This document shows positions 8,680 to 18,058 of a stretch of 64,000 nucleotides of DNA, piece by piece. A program made the translations under genes and the position numbers. The notes under the pieces were generated by a model. The model was not told where the DNA came from. It did no database searches and saw nothing but the letters and a program-made list of their open reading frames with translations. Position 1 is the stretch's first letter; each line of letters begins with the position of its first letter. The stretch is from Longitalea luteola (GTDB lineage Bacteria > Bacteroidota > Bacteroidia > Chitinophagales > Chitinophagaceae), in NCBI RefSeq assembly GCF_017356035.1, contig NZ_JAFIQX010000004.1, positions 589,215 to 653,214 of the forward strand, read 5' to 3'.

Positions 8680-8970
8680 TTAAAAAAGTTTACGTGCTGC
8701 AACAAATAAAGAAGTCATTCCCACCATGAGCACTATAGTCCATTTTAATTGCTCTTTAAATCCTGGTTCCATACGGGTTTCCAACCTTTCCTCAATTCTA
8801 CTTTTGCACGGGTCAGATCTGATTTCGTAGCTAACCTGTCCTTTGCGGCTTCAAATTTTATATCGATTACCTCTTCAATCCCCCTGCACAAGTACTTTAG
8901 CATCCTCACTATTCTTGAAGTGCTTATTCAATAACTCATACATCTTTAATGTCTGCGATGCTGTCACCAT
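8680..8970 (-). pseudogene. Frameshifted small coiled-coil/membrane protein gene
   Basis: Reading the minus strand from ATG at 8970 gives a charged helical start (MVTASQTLKMYELLNKH) that meets a stop after a run of G. A one-base frame change restores GIEEVIDIKFEAAKDRLATK, and a second change near 8805 restores IEERLETRMEPGFKEQ followed by a membrane span (WTIVLMVGMTSLFVAARKLF) ending at a TAA at 8680. The pieces make one ~95-residue protein with a coiled coil and C-terminal anchor, resembling the DUF1640 type. Two frameshifts mean it is probably dead; sequencing errors in the G run are the alternative. Confidence 0.6.
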
Positions 8971-9015
8971 TCTCTCAAGCCTTCAACAAATATAATAAAA
9001 CCCTTCATAAAAGCA

Positions 9016-9044
9016 AATGCCATTCTGCATAACAGAATGGCATT
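9016..9044 (-). terminator. metK terminator
   Basis: A perfect 12-base stem AATGCCATTCTG (9016-9027) / CAGAATGGCATT (9033-9044) with a 5-base loop. In minus-strand sense it is followed by a T-rich TTGCTTTTATG. It sits 23 bases after the metK stop. Confidence 0.8.
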
Positions 9045-9067
9045 CATGCACTTATGTAAGTTCAAAA

Positions 9068-10321
9068 TTATCGGATCCCAAAAGCCTGTTTGATCTTCTT
9101 CACATAATCCAGTTTCTCCCAGGTAAACAGTTCTACTTTCTTCTTAACGGTTTTACCATCAGGCGCAGTGAACGTTTTTTCAACGATCTCCGGCTGGCGG
9201 CCCATGTGACCGTAAGCAGCTGTTTCGCTGTAAATAGGATTACGCAGCTTCAACCGTTGTTCAATGAAGTAAGGGCGCATATCGAAGATCTGGGCTACGC
9301 GTTTTGCAATTTCGCCATCGGTAAGTTCTACCTTGGCTGTGCCATAGGTGTTAATGTACAAACCCATGGGTTGGGCAACACCAATGGCATAGGAAACCTG
9401 TACCAGTACTTCTTCGCATAAGCCGGAAGCTACCAGGTTCTTGGCGATGTGACGGGTAGCATACGCTGCAGAACGGTCAACCTTTGAAGGATCTTTTCCA
9501 CTGAAAGCGCCACCACCGTGTGCACCTTTACCACCATACGTATCTACGATGATCTTACGGCCGGTGAGACCTGTATCGCCGTGCGGACCACCTATCACGA
9601 ATTTACCGGTTGGGTTTATGTGATACTTGATCTTATCGTTGAACAGGTGAGCGTATTTTTTGTACTTGGCTTTTACGCGGGGGATGAGGATGTTGATCAC
9701 ATCTTCCCTGATCTTTTTCGCCATTTTTGATTCTGAATCAAAATCATCGTGCTGGGTGCTCACTACAATGGCGTCAATACGAACGGGCTTATTATTATCG
9801 TCGTACTCGAGCGTAACCTGGCTTTTCGCATCAGGACGCAGGTACTTGATCTGTTTGCCTTCGCGGCGCAGGGCAGCCAGTTCAATTAATAATTTATGGG
9901 CAATGTCCAATGCCAGCGGCATGTAATCTTCGGTTTCGTTTGTTGCATAACCAAACATCATACCCTGGTCACCGGCGCCTTGTTCTTCTTTCTTGGTTCT
10001 GTCAACACCCTGGTTGATGTCGGCAGACTGTTCGTGAATAGCAGATAATACACCGCAAGAGCTGGCTTCGAACATGTATTCGCTCTTGGTGTAACCAATT
10101 TTGCGGATCACCTCACGCGCAATTTCCTGAACATCGAGATATGCCTTTGACTTAACTTCTCCCGCCAGCACTACCTGACCGGTAGTAACCAGGGTTTCGC
10201 AAGCTACTTTCGACTGCGGGTCAAATGCCAGAAAATTATCAATGAGGGCATCAGATATCTGATCAGCTATTTTGTCAGGATGGCCTTCCGAAACACTCTC
10301 AGAAGTAAATAAGTAAGGCAT
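9068..10321 (-). CDS. metK: S-adenosylmethionine synthetase
   Basis: A 417-residue protein, full length for the family. It makes AdoMet from methionine and ATP in the cytoplasm as a tetramer. Signature segments are [17 protein letters not shown] at the N-terminus (ATP/metal site), [15 protein letters not shown], the glycine-rich [19 protein letters not shown] loop with the catalytic lysine, and [10 protein letters not shown]. An insertion relative to the E. coli enzyme (390s residues) near [11 protein letters not shown] at the C-terminus is usual in Bacteroidota. It is monocistronic with its own terminator. Confidence 0.97.
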   Translation of the reverse strand: MPYLFTSESVSEGHPDKIADQISDALIDNFLAFDPQSKVACETLVTTGQVVLAGEVKSKAYLDVQEIAREVIRKIGYTKSEYMFEASSCGVLSAIHEQSADINQGVDRTKKEEQGAGDQGMMFGYATNETEDYMPLALDIAHKLLIELAALRREGKQIKYLRPDAKSQVTLEYDDNNKPVRIDAIVVSTQHDDFDSESKMAKKIREDVINILIPRVKAKYKKYAHLFNDKIKYHINPTGKFVIGGPHGDTGLTGRKIIVDTYGGKGAHGGGAFSGKDPSKVDRSAAYATRHIAKNLVASGLCEEVLVQVSYAIGVAQPMGLYINTYGTAKVELTDGEIAKRVAQIFDMRPYFIEQRLKLRNPIYSETAAYGHMGRQPEIVEKTFTAPDGKTVKKKVELFTWEKLDYVKKIKQAFGIR

Positions 10322-10382
10322 AGTACTTTTTGTTTGTTGGAATTGAATAGAATATTAATGGGTAAATATATGAGATAAAAAT

Positions 10383-10505
10383 TCTAAGTTATAAGTTTTA
10401 GGTTATAAGTGCTAAGTTTTAATTGCTGAATTGTGTAATTGTTGATTACTTGTGGACATCCGCATACTTGTACTAACTTATTACTTAATACTTATCGCTT
10501 ACTAC
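10383..10505. repeat. Quasi-palindrome of AAGTTATAAG/ACTTATTACT words
   Basis: AT-rich reiterated words (AAGTTATAAGTTTTAGGTTATAAG on the left; ACTTATTACTTAATACTTATCGC on the right) in inverse orientation fill the gap between the glycogen-synthase-like gene and metK. Confidence 0.5.
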
Positions 10506-10510
10506 TTTCA

Positions 10511-11323
10511 TCACTTTGTAAGATCGTGGTATAATTGGAGATAGTCAGTCAGGTCAGACTCGGCATTATAGGTGAGCACCTTTTTGCCTTTTACTTTACC
10601 AAACTCTTCCACCAGCTTTTTATCAACCTTGTCGGCGCCAAAGGTAATGGCATCGGCATATGTTGCACCACCGCGCATCATTGAGGTAGTGGTACCTTCT
10701 TTAAAAGGCTCCAGGTCTTTTTCTTTTACAAAAGAACTGATTGAAGCGATCTTCAGGAAATCATCACCCAGTTTTTCTTTATGGGCATTGTTGCCAATGG
10801 TATAAATGACTTTGCTATGCGAGAACACCGGCTCTTTTTTGTAAGCGGTCTTTTGGTACAGAGGGATCAAACCGGTCATCCAGCCGCTGCAATGGATGAT
10901 ATCGGGCGGCCAGCCGAATTTCTTTACTGTTTCCAGGGCACCTTTACAGAAGAACACCGTACGCAGGTCATTATCCTCGAACCATTTTTCGCCTTCGTCG
11001 TGGAAAATAAATTTACGTTTGAACAGATCTTCATTGTCAAGGAAGTAAACCTGCAACCGCGCATTGGGTAAAGAAGCTACTTTAATTTGAAGAGGATAAT
11101 CGTCATTACCTACCGAAACATTAATGCCCGACAACCTAACCACTTCATGAAGGCGATGACGTCTTTCGTTGATAACCCCAAACCGGGGCATGATACAACG
11201 CACTTCAAAGCCATTTTCATTTGCCTTTATTGCCAACCGGTTAACCGTTTCGGAGAATTCCGTCAATTCCAGGTAGGGGGACATTTCGTTAGCAATAAAT
11301 AAAATTCTTTTCTTTGTCAGCAT
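10511..11323 (-). CDS. Free-standing glycogen/starch synthase N-terminal (GT5) domain
   Basis: A 270-residue protein equal to only the first Rossmann domain of glycogen synthase (normally ~480 residues): RILFIANEMSPYLELTEF replaces the usual K-x-G-G-L ADP-glucose loop, then RCIMPRFGVIN, and PPDIIHCSGWMTGLIPLY. The second GT-B domain that carries most sugar-nucleotide contacts is absent, and the K-T-G-G-L lysine is not conserved (L-T-E-F), so ordinary synthase activity is doubtful. The same short protein is found beside panC in many Bacteroidota. It may be structural, regulatory or have a different donor. Confidence 0.75.
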   Translation of the reverse strand: MLTKKRILFIANEMSPYLELTEFSETVNRLAIKANENGFEVRCIMPRFGVINERRHRLHEVVRLSGINVSVGNDDYPLQIKVASLPNARLQVYFLDNEDLFKRKFIFHDEGEKWFEDNDLRTVFFCKGALETVKKFGWPPDIIHCSGWMTGLIPLYQKTAYKKEPVFSHSKVIYTIGNNAHKEKLGDDFLKIASISSFVKEKDLEPFKEGTTTSMMRGGATYADAITFGADKVDKKLVEEFGKVKGKKVLTYNAESDLTDYLQLYHDLTK

Positions 11324-11365
11324 TATAGATAATAGTTAATGAGCTAACTTTTAAAAATCAGGGTG

Positions 11366-11373
11366 CAAAGTTA
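11366..11373 (-). promoter_or_regulatory. Candidate -7 element for the glycogen-synthase-like gene
   Basis: TAACTTTG on the minus strand matches TAnnTTTG, 43 bases upstream of the start codon, giving a ~35-base leader. No clear -33 TTTG was found. Confidence 0.45.
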
Positions 11374-11539
11374 AGGTTTTTTTATTAGTTCTAAGCCAGC
11401 CTTTGCTGGCAGACGGCTTCAGAAGCCCGTTATATGTTCCTATACAGGGCGCTGGAACCGCAAATTTTTTGATGAATGATGAATAATGGCCTCCATTGAA
11501 ACAGGAACAGGGCGGCTAAAAAACTTAAAATTTCGTTAA

Positions 11540-12388
11540 ATGATCATTTTTAAATATGCTGAAGCGCTTGCCCGGTATATTCAACAGCAGAAGCATGCAG
11601 GTAAACAAATAGGATTCGTGCCCACCATGGGCGCCCTGCATAACGGCCATATTGCCCTGATCGACCGCTCAAAAAAAGATACAGATCTGACTGTCTGCAG
11701 CATATTTGTAAATCCGACGCAGTTCAATAATCCAGTCGATTATCAGAAATACCCAAATACCATTGAACAGGACATCATGAAACTGGAAGCAGCCGGCTGC
11801 GACATGTTGTTCCTCCCCTCCATTGCGGAAATGTATCCCAATGGCACCAATAACCTGGAACAATATGACCTGGGTTATCTCGAAACTTTACTGGAAGGAA
11901 AATACCGCCCGGGGCATTTTCAGGGCGTGTGCCAGGTCATGAACCGGCTGCTGACCATGGTACAGGCGCATAAATTATTTATGGGGCAGAAAGATTACCA
12001 GCAATGTATGGTGGTAAGCCGGCTGCTGCAGTTGATGCAATCGACCACCGAACTGGTCACCTGCCCTACCCTGCGCGAGGCCGATGGACTGGCCATGAGC
12101 AGCCGCAACCTGCGCCTGTCGCCCGAAGAGCGGCAGAAAGCAACCACTATCTTTAAATGCCTTGCCCTTATCAAAGAGGCATACAACCAACACATAGCCT
12201 GGCCTGTTATAAAAGAAAAAGCAGTACAATTGCTTGCAGCTGCCGGCTTCAGGATCGATTATGTTGAACTGGCCGACGCTAATACGCTTGAACCCGCCGA
12301 CACAACAACCGGTAACAAGGTTCCCCGGGTTGCTTTGATAGCAGCGTTCCTGAATGACGTTAGATTAATTGATAATATGTTGGTTTGA
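11540..12388 (+). CDS. panC: Pantothenate synthetase
   Basis: A 282-residue cytoplasmic enzyme joining pantoate and beta-alanine with ATP to form pantothenate, a coenzyme A precursor. The nucleotidyltransferase HIGH-like motif is PTMGALHNGHIAL around residues 28-40, followed by SIFVNPTQFN, GQKDYQQ and the KMSKS-equivalent AMSSRN near residue 190. It is followed 61 bases later by panD, which supplies the beta-alanine, so the two form a pathway pair. Confidence 0.95.
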   Translation: MIIFKYAEALARYIQQQKHAGKQIGFVPTMGALHNGHIALIDRSKKDTDLTVCSIFVNPTQFNNPVDYQKYPNTIEQDIMKLEAAGCDMLFLPSIAEMYPNGTNNLEQYDLGYLETLLEGKYRPGHFQGVCQVMNRLLTMVQAHKLFMGQKDYQQCMVVSRLLQLMQSTTELVTCPTLREADGLAMSSRNLRLSPEERQKATTIFKCLALIKEAYNQHIAWPVIKEKAVQLLAAAGFRIDYVELADANTLEPADTTTGNKVPRVALIAAFLNDVRLIDNMLV

Positions 12389-12449
12389 TTGTTAACCAAT
12401 TAATAGTAGCTTGCGCCCGTTTTATAAAATCGAATAACAAAAACAAAAC

Positions 12450-12794
12450 ATGGAGATAGAAATACTGAAGTCCAAAATTCACCGCGTAACCATTACGGAA
12501 GCCAACCTCAATTACGTGGGTAGCCTTACATTGGATGAAGACCTGATGGAAGCTGCCAACATGATCGAATACGAAAAAGTGCAGATCGTGAATGTAAATA
12601 ATGGTACCCGCATTGAAACTTATTTGATCAAAGGAAAACGCGGTTCAGGCGTTTGCTGTTTAAATGGTCCTGCCGCCCGGCAGGGTGCTGTAGGTGATAT
12701 TGTGATCGTTATTTCCTACGCTACAATGGATTTTGATAAAGCAAAAACTTTCAAACCCTCAGTTATATTTCCACAAGCCGGAAATAAGCTGTAA
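12450..12794 (+). CDS. panD: Aspartate 1-decarboxylase proenzyme
   Basis: A 114-residue pyruvoyl-dependent enzyme producing beta-alanine from aspartate. The self-cleavage Gly-Ser pair is in [13 protein letters not shown] (Ser about residue 25), Lys9 is in LKSKIHR, and the catalytic-site segment [12 protein letters not shown] is present, followed by [14 protein letters not shown]. Its length is typical (115-126). It sits immediately downstream of panC in the same orientation. Confidence 0.95.
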   Translation: MEIEILKSKIHRVTITEANLNYVGSLTLDEDLMEAANMIEYEKVQIVNVNNGTRIETYLIKGKRGSGVCCLNGPAARQGAVGDIVIVISYATMDFDKAKTFKPSVIFPQAGNKL

Positions 12795-12838
12795 CATATT
12801 GCCATTTCAAATAATATCTTCTTTTTCCATTAAGTAAA

Positions 12839-12908
12839 TGTTACAAGTCACAGGTTTCAGGTTACTGGTGCACTGCACCTTGCAACTTGCAACCTGAAAC
12901 CTGTAACT
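12839..12908. repeat. Palindrome ACAGGTTTCAGGTT/AACCTGAAACCTGT with a GGTGCACTGCACC tip
   Basis: A perfect 14-base inverted repeat (12850-12863 and 12891-12904) encloses a second palindrome GGTGCACTGCACC (12867-12879). It lies between panD and the flippase-like gene, both plus strand, and could end the panCD transcript. The right arm runs into TAACTTTG (12905-12912), a potential -7 element for the next gene. Confidence 0.6.
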
Positions 12909-12929
12909 TTGGAAAACAATCGCCCCTTT

Positions 12930-13952
12930 ATGAATAAAAAGATCCTGAGCATATTACAATATCTCCTTTTCCTCGGGCTCAGCATTTTTTTGGTATGGTG
13001 GTCAATTAAAGATATCTCTGACAGTGACTGGGTAAAAATCAAAGACGCCTTTCGCAACGCGAACTACCTGCTTATTTTGCCGGTTATGTGTACTTTGTTG
13101 TTGAGCCATTATAGCAGAGCCATGCGATGGAAGATCCTGATGGAGCCGCTCGGTTATAAACCCAGGGTCTTTAATACGTATATGGCGGTGTTGATAGGCT
13201 ATATGGCCAACCTGGCCGTTCCGCGTTTGGGCGAGGTGTTAAAATGTACGATTCTGGCCCGGTATGAAAAGGTGCCGGCCGATAAACTCGTGGGTACCAT
13301 TGTAGCAGAGCGGGCTTTCGATGTTTTGTGCCTCGCGCTGGTTATCATCATCACCCTGCTTACCCAGGCCGATCTGATCGGCGGATATATCAATGATGCA
13401 TTGAACGATATCCTTGCGTCCAAAACAGGTTCATTTTCTTCTACCCGGATCATTATACTGCTTGTCATCCTGCTCGTGGCTGTTTTCTCCGCTATCATTG
13501 TATTTAAAAAGTTCGGCCATATCAAATTCATTCAAAAGATAAAAACAATTTTTTCAGGCATCTGGCATGGCATTACGAGCGTGCGCTACCTGAAAAATAA
13601 AGGCTGGTTCGTTGTTCATACCATAGTGATCTGGAGCATGTACCTGCTGAGCGTACAGATCGGTTTCTGGGCCATGAGAGAAACGTCGATGTTTGGCATT
13701 CCCCAGGCGTTATCGGTACTGACCATGGGCAGCCTTGCGATGATCGTGCCGGTACCCGGCGGCGGTCTTGGTGTATATCCCCTGTTTGTTGAAAAAACAT
13801 TGAAGGCTTATGCACTGGTGGGCTCCATAGGTTTTGCATTTGGGCAGCTCATGTGGTCGGTACAATTCTTTTTTGCATTGATCAGCGGATTTATCGCCCT
13901 TACTCTATTACCCTATTTTAATAAAAGAAACCCAGTTCATGAGAAAAGCTGA
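12930..13952 (+). CDS. Lysylphosphatidylglycerol-synthase-type flippase domain membrane protein (UPF0104)
   Basis: A 340-residue integral membrane protein with about eight hydrophobic spans from residue 10 to 330 and no soluble domain. Segments such as ILSIFLVWWSIKD near the N-terminus, a loop with LGEVLKCTILARYE and ERAFDVLCL, and a late VPVPGGGLGVYPLF motif are characteristic of the flippase-like domain. Members move or modify lipids; the substrate here is unknown. ATG at 12930 is preferred to TTG at 12909. Its end overlaps the rfaE2-type gene by 14 bases, suggesting coupling and perhaps a shared envelope role. Confidence 0.8.
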   Translation: MNKKILSILQYLLFLGLSIFLVWWSIKDISDSDWVKIKDAFRNANYLLILPVMCTLLLSHYSRAMRWKILMEPLGYKPRVFNTYMAVLIGYMANLAVPRLGEVLKCTILARYEKVPADKLVGTIVAERAFDVLCLALVIIITLLTQADLIGGYINDALNDILASKTGSFSSTRIIILLVILLVAVFSAIIVFKKFGHIKFIQKIKTIFSGIWHGITSVRYLKNKGWFVVHTIVIWSMYLLSVQIGFWAMRETSMFGIPQALSVLTMGSLAMIVPVPGGGLGVYPLFVEKTLKAYALVGSIGFAFGQLMWSVQFFFALISGFIALTLLPYFNKRNPVHEKS

Positions 13953-14427
13953 TGTCATCACTACCCGGATATGCACCCTGAATGAAGCATTGCACAGACT
14001 GGGTCAATGGCGCATAACCGGAAAAACAGTGGCATTTACCAACGGGGTATTTGATATCCTGCATCGAGGTCATATCTTCTCGCTTTCACAGGCAGCTGCT
14101 GAAGCCGATTATCTGGTAGTAGGTTTGAATTCCGACGCCAGCACCAAACGTTTAAAGGGCGATAGCCGCCCGGTAAATGATGAGCAGTCGAGAGCCCTGG
14201 TATTGGCGGGCCTCATCATGGTAGACATGGTTGTTATTTTTGAAGAGGATACTCCGCTGAACCTCATTACGACGCTTAAACCGGATGTATTGGTGAAAGG
14301 CGGCGATTATACCCTTGAACAGATCGTAGGCGCTAAAGAAGTAATAGCGGCTGGGGGTAAAGTAATTATCAATCCAATTGTAGAAGGCTTTTCAACGACG
14401 GGCATCATTCAGAGAATGAGTTCATAG
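13939..14427 (+). CDS. rfaE2: D-glycero-beta-D-manno-heptose 1-phosphate adenylyltransferase-type nucleotidyltransferase
   Basis: A 162-residue single-domain cytidylyltransferase-fold protein equal to the C-terminal half of HldE. The nucleotide motif is FTNGVFDILHRGH (HxGH) around residues 34-46, followed by VVGLNSDASTKRLKG, the GGDYTLEQI segment and the C-terminal GFSTTGI. It would attach AMP to heptose-1-phosphate for LPS core synthesis. The kinase half (HldA) is not in the window. Its start lies inside the preceding flippase-like gene. Confidence 0.85.
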   Translation: MRKADVITTRICTLNEALHRLGQWRITGKTVAFTNGVFDILHRGHIFSLSQAAAEADYLVVGLNSDASTKRLKGDSRPVNDEQSRALVLAGLIMVDMVVIFEEDTPLNLITTLKPDVLVKGGDYTLEQIVGAKEVIAAGGKVIINPIVEGFSTTGIIQRMSS

Positions 14428-14674
14428 TTCATAGTTTACAGTTCACAGTTTAAAGTTTAAAGTTCATAGACAGTTACTCAATTATTTAGTTGCTACGTTA
14501 TTATAAGTAACTGAATAACTTACGAACTGAATAACTTACGAACTGAATAACTTACGAACTGAATAACTCAGGAACTGAATAACCAAAAAGCAGAGGTCTG
14601 AAAAACAATTATGAGCTGAGGAATTTGAACAAACACAAACGACAAACGACAAACTACAAACCACAAACTACAAA
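14428..14674. repeat. Convergent gap filled by three word families
   Basis: From left to right: AGTTCATAGTTTACAGTTCACAGTTTAAAG words, a 16-base tandem array (annotated separately), and ACAAACGACAAACTACAAACCACAAAC words. The GTTT-rich words on the left are loosely complementary to the AAAC-rich ones on the right. No gene is present. Confidence 0.55.
14509..14584. repeat. 16-bp tandem repeat, 4.75 copies
   Basis: The unit AACTGAATAACTTACG is repeated exactly three times (14509-14556), then once with three changed bases (14557-14572), then a 12-base partial copy. There are no spacers, so it is a minisatellite and not a CRISPR. Confidence 0.9.
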
Positions 14675-15316
14675 CTACATTCTGTGTAGTCGTTCCACTT
14701 CCTGCACGATCATTTCCATTTCACGCTCGTCGCCATTGGGATTGTAGGGCTGTTTGAGATTGCTGCCGAATACAAAGGCCACCGTTTGCCAGGCCCTGGC
14801 AGTAAACCCACCTTTATATTCCTTGATGATGTTGTAGCAGTTGTTACCGGTTTGCCGGTTGATGAGTTTCATTAATACTTTTCCCTGGTAGATAGAAAGT
14901 TCGCTCAACGGTTCAGCAAACTGCTTTTTCAATTCTTTTTCCCGGGAATGTATATATTTCCTTTTTTCCTTGTCGGGCATTTTGGCAATGCGGGCATTGA
15001 TGTCGTTCATGATGGCGCCTGCCCGGCGGGCGTATGGATAGCAAACATAAACCGCATTGCGCAACCGCGTCCATTCCTGCCTTCTTTTCAATAAATGCTT
15101 TGGATAGGGAACCTGTACCCGGAAATATTCGAGGGTTTGCACCGGCACATATTCGCCGCCGTGGATCTCTGCAGGAACGGGGATCGTATCGTTGGGACCT
15201 AACTGTGGTAAGGGAATGGAATCGGGAGCCGTTTGGCCAAATGCTGAACCCATAGTTACAGCTACGAGCGCCAAAACCGCCACAAAACCTTTGAATATTT
15301 TCCAATTTGCAGTCAT
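14675..15316 (-). CDS. DUF4294 exported protein
   Basis: A 213-residue protein with a signal peptide (ATG at 15316, hydrophobic FVAVLALVAVTMGSAFG, then cleavage near residue 28). The remainder fits DUF4294: PYPKHLLKRRQEWTRLRNAVY, YPYARRAG, a lysine-rich helix, then YQGKVLMKLINRQTG and AWQTVAFVFG. The function of DUF4294 is unknown; it is a periplasmic protein family largely restricted to Bacteroidota. An upstream in-frame ATG at 15340 would add eight residues and bury the signal, so it is less likely. Confidence 0.8.
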   Translation of the reverse strand: MTANWKIFKGFVAVLALVAVTMGSAFGQTAPDSIPLPQLGPNDTIPVPAEIHGGEYVPVQTLEYFRVQVPYPKHLLKRRQEWTRLRNAVYVCYPYARRAGAIMNDINARIAKMPDKEKRKYIHSREKELKKQFAEPLSELSIYQGKVLMKLINRQTGNNCYNIIKEYKGGFTARAWQTVAFVFGSNLKQPYNPNGDEREMEMIVQEVERLHRM

Positions 15317-15628
15317 TCCAACGTTACTAATATAGTACAAAAATATCTGTAATTATAATTCCGAAAGACACGAAATGTAACCCATGTTGCTGCCTCACGA
15401 TTCTTAAATAAATATTAAGACCTCAGATTAAAATTACAATACGGAAACTGCAAAGGGATGAGTTGGGTGCTATTGGTTTAATTAAATAAGACTAACTACT
15501 TATAACGAACGGATAGATTCTTTTTATAATAAGTTACACGAGCTACAGTTTATAGTTTATAGTTCAAAGTTTACAGTTTTCCGGCTTTGGAAGTCATAAC
15601 TGTAAACTTTGAACTTAAAACTTTGAAC
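15317..15628. repeat. Gap with a perfect 17-bp inverted repeat downstream of ccmF
   Basis: GTTCAAAGTTTACAGTT (15562-15578) and AACTGTAAACTTTGAAC (15598-15614) are exact complements around a 19-base loop. It lies just downstream of ccmF in transcription sense and may be its terminator. The rest of the gap (15317-15540) is AT-rich and shows nothing recognisable apart from possible promoter DNA for the DUF4294 gene. Confidence 0.7.
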
Positions 15629-18049
15629 TTATAACAACTTTACTCTGCGGATAATACTTATTACAAAACCTGCTATCATCAGAATGACTCCCAGCCAAAC
15701 GAGATTAATGAAGGGGAACTGCAGTACTTTCAGGGCCAGGAACGGCGTCAGGCGCGAAGATTCCTTCACACTGATCTCGAGATGTTTGTCATCGGCAATA
15801 CGAGTGAGGCCAATGGCCAGCCCCTCCGAATACAATGTATCTATAATATATTGAGCGCCATTATTCTGAACGTAAAACACCGGTTTGGCCTTCAGCTTTT
15901 GCTGGTCCTTGGTGATCACCGTTAGGTTGGCCATGATAGCTGTATCCCTGCTGGTGAACTTGTGCTTTTCATCATTCGGATTTACAGTTACACTGTCAAG
16001 GATCATAAAACCTTCGGAATAATAGACGGTATCGCCGGTCTTTATGACATGATTTTTGAATTGCGATGTATCAGACCCTTCCTCCAATGAGCTCGCATGG
16101 TTCACATAGCTGAAAATATCCTTATCCCAGTAATGACGCGAATCGGGGTTGTTCGACATCCCTTCCTGTCCCTTGGTATTTTTGATGAGGTCGGGATATA
16201 AGGTGAATTTGTCGGAACCGTCTTTTCGCTCCATATCAACCTGGAAGTAGGTAATGTTGCCGTTCTCATTCACCGAGTCTTTAACATAAGTGGCCCAGAA
16301 CTTACCCATATCGGTCTTTACACCGCGGAAAAGGGTCAGGTTCTCAAAGCCCTCTTTCGGCCGGTCAGGACCGAAGTTCAGCGGGTTAAAGGTATTCACT
16401 GACACCACTTCCTTTTTAGAAGAAGAGATCAGGATACCAACCAGCATCAGGCCGAAGCCCAGGTGCGCTACAGAAGCGCCCGCGGCCTTCAGTTTGCCGT
16501 TCAGGCCTATAAAAATATAGGCGGTATTGGCAATTACGGCATACACGGAAGCAAACAGGGCCAGGTGAATGGCTGCCAGGAAGCCTAATCCGTATTTATT
16601 ATAATTGATATTACCGAAATAACTGATCGAAGCCGATACCAGCACGGAGATGACTGTAGCCCACAACACCTTTTTGACGAAATATGCCTTTGCCGTGTTC
16701 TTGTACTTGAGGTACTGGCCGATGGCAGTCAACACGCCCACCACAATGGCCACAAAGATCTGGATACGGTTGTAAGGAAACTCTTTGTCTTCGCCGATCA
16801 CGAGGCTGGTGCCGAATAGTTTATTAATAATTGGGAAAGAAGTAGGAACAATGATTGCCATGGCCGACAGGAACAGAACCAGCGAACCGATGAACATCCA
16901 GAATTCCCGGCTGTTGAATTCCTCTTCCCTGGCAATATGCGGGATCCTTTTATACCGCACGATCAGCAGGGCCAGCGCCGGAACAATAAAGGTGAACAGC
17001 CAGGCACGCAGCTGCCAGTTCATTCCCGAGTCAACGAAAGCATGTACCGAGGTATCCTGCAGATCGCCGCTGCGGGTAAGATAGGTGCTGTACATTACCA
17101 GCAGAAAACTGAGTATAAAGAATACATGGGTAGCCCGTAGGGAATGCCCGGTGGAATTGTAAATAAGCTGGGTATGAATACCCGCAATCATGATCAGCCA
17201 GGGCACCAGGGAGGCGTTCTCAACGGGGTCCCAGGCCCAATAACCACCAAAGGTGAGAGATTCATATGCCCAGGCGCCGCCCATCATAATACCCAGCCCA
17301 AAGATGGCTCCGGAAAATAATGACCAGGGTAAGGCCTGCTTTGTCCAGCCGCCAAAATCTTTTTTCCATAAACCGGCGATGGAGAAGGCAAAAGGCACCA
17401 GGGTGCTGGCGTAACCCAGGAACAGCACCGGGGGGTGGATCACCATCCAGTAGTTCTGCAACAACTGGTTGAGACCGTTTCCATTATGTATTTTAGGCTG
17501 GCTCAGGTAATCGGCCGCAGCAAAGATGGGTGCATCCTGAAACTGATGCCGGGTGAGTAAGAAGGGACTGCTTCCTACCCGTACATCGAAAACATACACA
17601 CCCAGGACCATGGTAGCCAGGCAAAGCTGGGCAAAACTGATCACCGTCATTACCGGCGCTTCCCATTTTTTGGCCGTACGGATCAATACCATCCCTATTA
17701 AGGCATGCCATACCGCCCACAACAGGAAAGCACCCTCCTGCCCTTCCCAGATACTGCTCAGCAGGTACTTGGGCTTCAGGGACCGGTCGGAGTGGTTCCA
17801 GGCGTAAAAATATTCGTGATAATGATTGGCAATGATGAAAAATAACAGGCCGAAAACAGCCAGTATAGAACCGGCATCGATCAAAAACGCAATACGCGCC
17901 AGCTTTTTCCAGCCATCGTGGTCTTGGGGGGTGGTAGCATTTGAAGCCTTGAAATAGGCAATAGTGGCTACTAAAGACGCTACCAGGGAAAGCACAACCA
18001 GGAAATGTCCCAACTGACCGGGTAACAGGTGTTCACCGATATACTTCAT
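15629..18049 (-). CDS. ccmF: Cytochrome c heme lyase, CcmF/CcsA family
   Basis: An 806-residue polytopic membrane protein of the heme-handling superfamily. The tryptophan-rich periplasmic heme site is GGYWAWDPVENASLVPW around residue 265, preceded by WEGQEGAFLLW near residue 90 and flanked by conserved histidines (MVIHPPVLFLGY; IAGIHTQLIYN). About fifteen hydrophobic spans are followed by a long periplasmic domain (about residues 540-770) and a final span. CcmF moves heme from CcmE to apocytochrome c in System I maturation. It follows ccmE by nine bases, forming an operon. Confidence 0.9.
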   Translation of the reverse strand: MKYIGEHLLPGQLGHFLVVLSLVASLVATIAYFKASNATTPQDHDGWKKLARIAFLIDAGSILAVFGLLFFIIANHYHEYFYAWNHSDRSLKPKYLLSSIWEGQEGAFLLWAVWHALIGMVLIRTAKKWEAPVMTVISFAQLCLATMVLGVYVFDVRVGSSPFLLTRHQFQDAPIFAAADYLSQPKIHNGNGLNQLLQNYWMVIHPPVLFLGYASTLVPFAFSIAGLWKKDFGGWTKQALPWSLFSGAIFGLGIMMGGAWAYESLTFGGYWAWDPVENASLVPWLIMIAGIHTQLIYNSTGHSLRATHVFFILSFLLVMYSTYLTRSGDLQDTSVHAFVDSGMNWQLRAWLFTFIVPALALLIVRYKRIPHIAREEEFNSREFWMFIGSLVLFLSAMAIIVPTSFPIINKLFGTSLVIGEDKEFPYNRIQIFVAIVVGVLTAIGQYLKYKNTAKAYFVKKVLWATVISVLVSASISYFGNINYNKYGLGFLAAIHLALFASVYAVIANTAYIFIGLNGKLKAAGASVAHLGFGLMLVGILISSSKKEVVSVNTFNPLNFGPDRPKEGFENLTLFRGVKTDMGKFWATYVKDSVNENGNITYFQVDMERKDGSDKFTLYPDLIKNTKGQEGMSNNPDSRHYWDKDIFSYVNHASSLEEGSDTSQFKNHVIKTGDTVYYSEGFMILDSVTVNPNDEKHKFTSRDTAIMANLTVITKDQQKLKAKPVFYVQNNGAQYIIDTLYSEGLAIGLTRIADDKHLEISVKESSRLTPFLALKVLQFPFINLVWLGVILMIAGFVISIIRRVKLL

Positions 18050-18058
18050 TACAGCTTT

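Noticed and set aside
14509..14584. Possible CRISPR array
   Set aside because: Units are directly adjacent with no spacers, and there are no cas genes; it is a plain tandem repeat.
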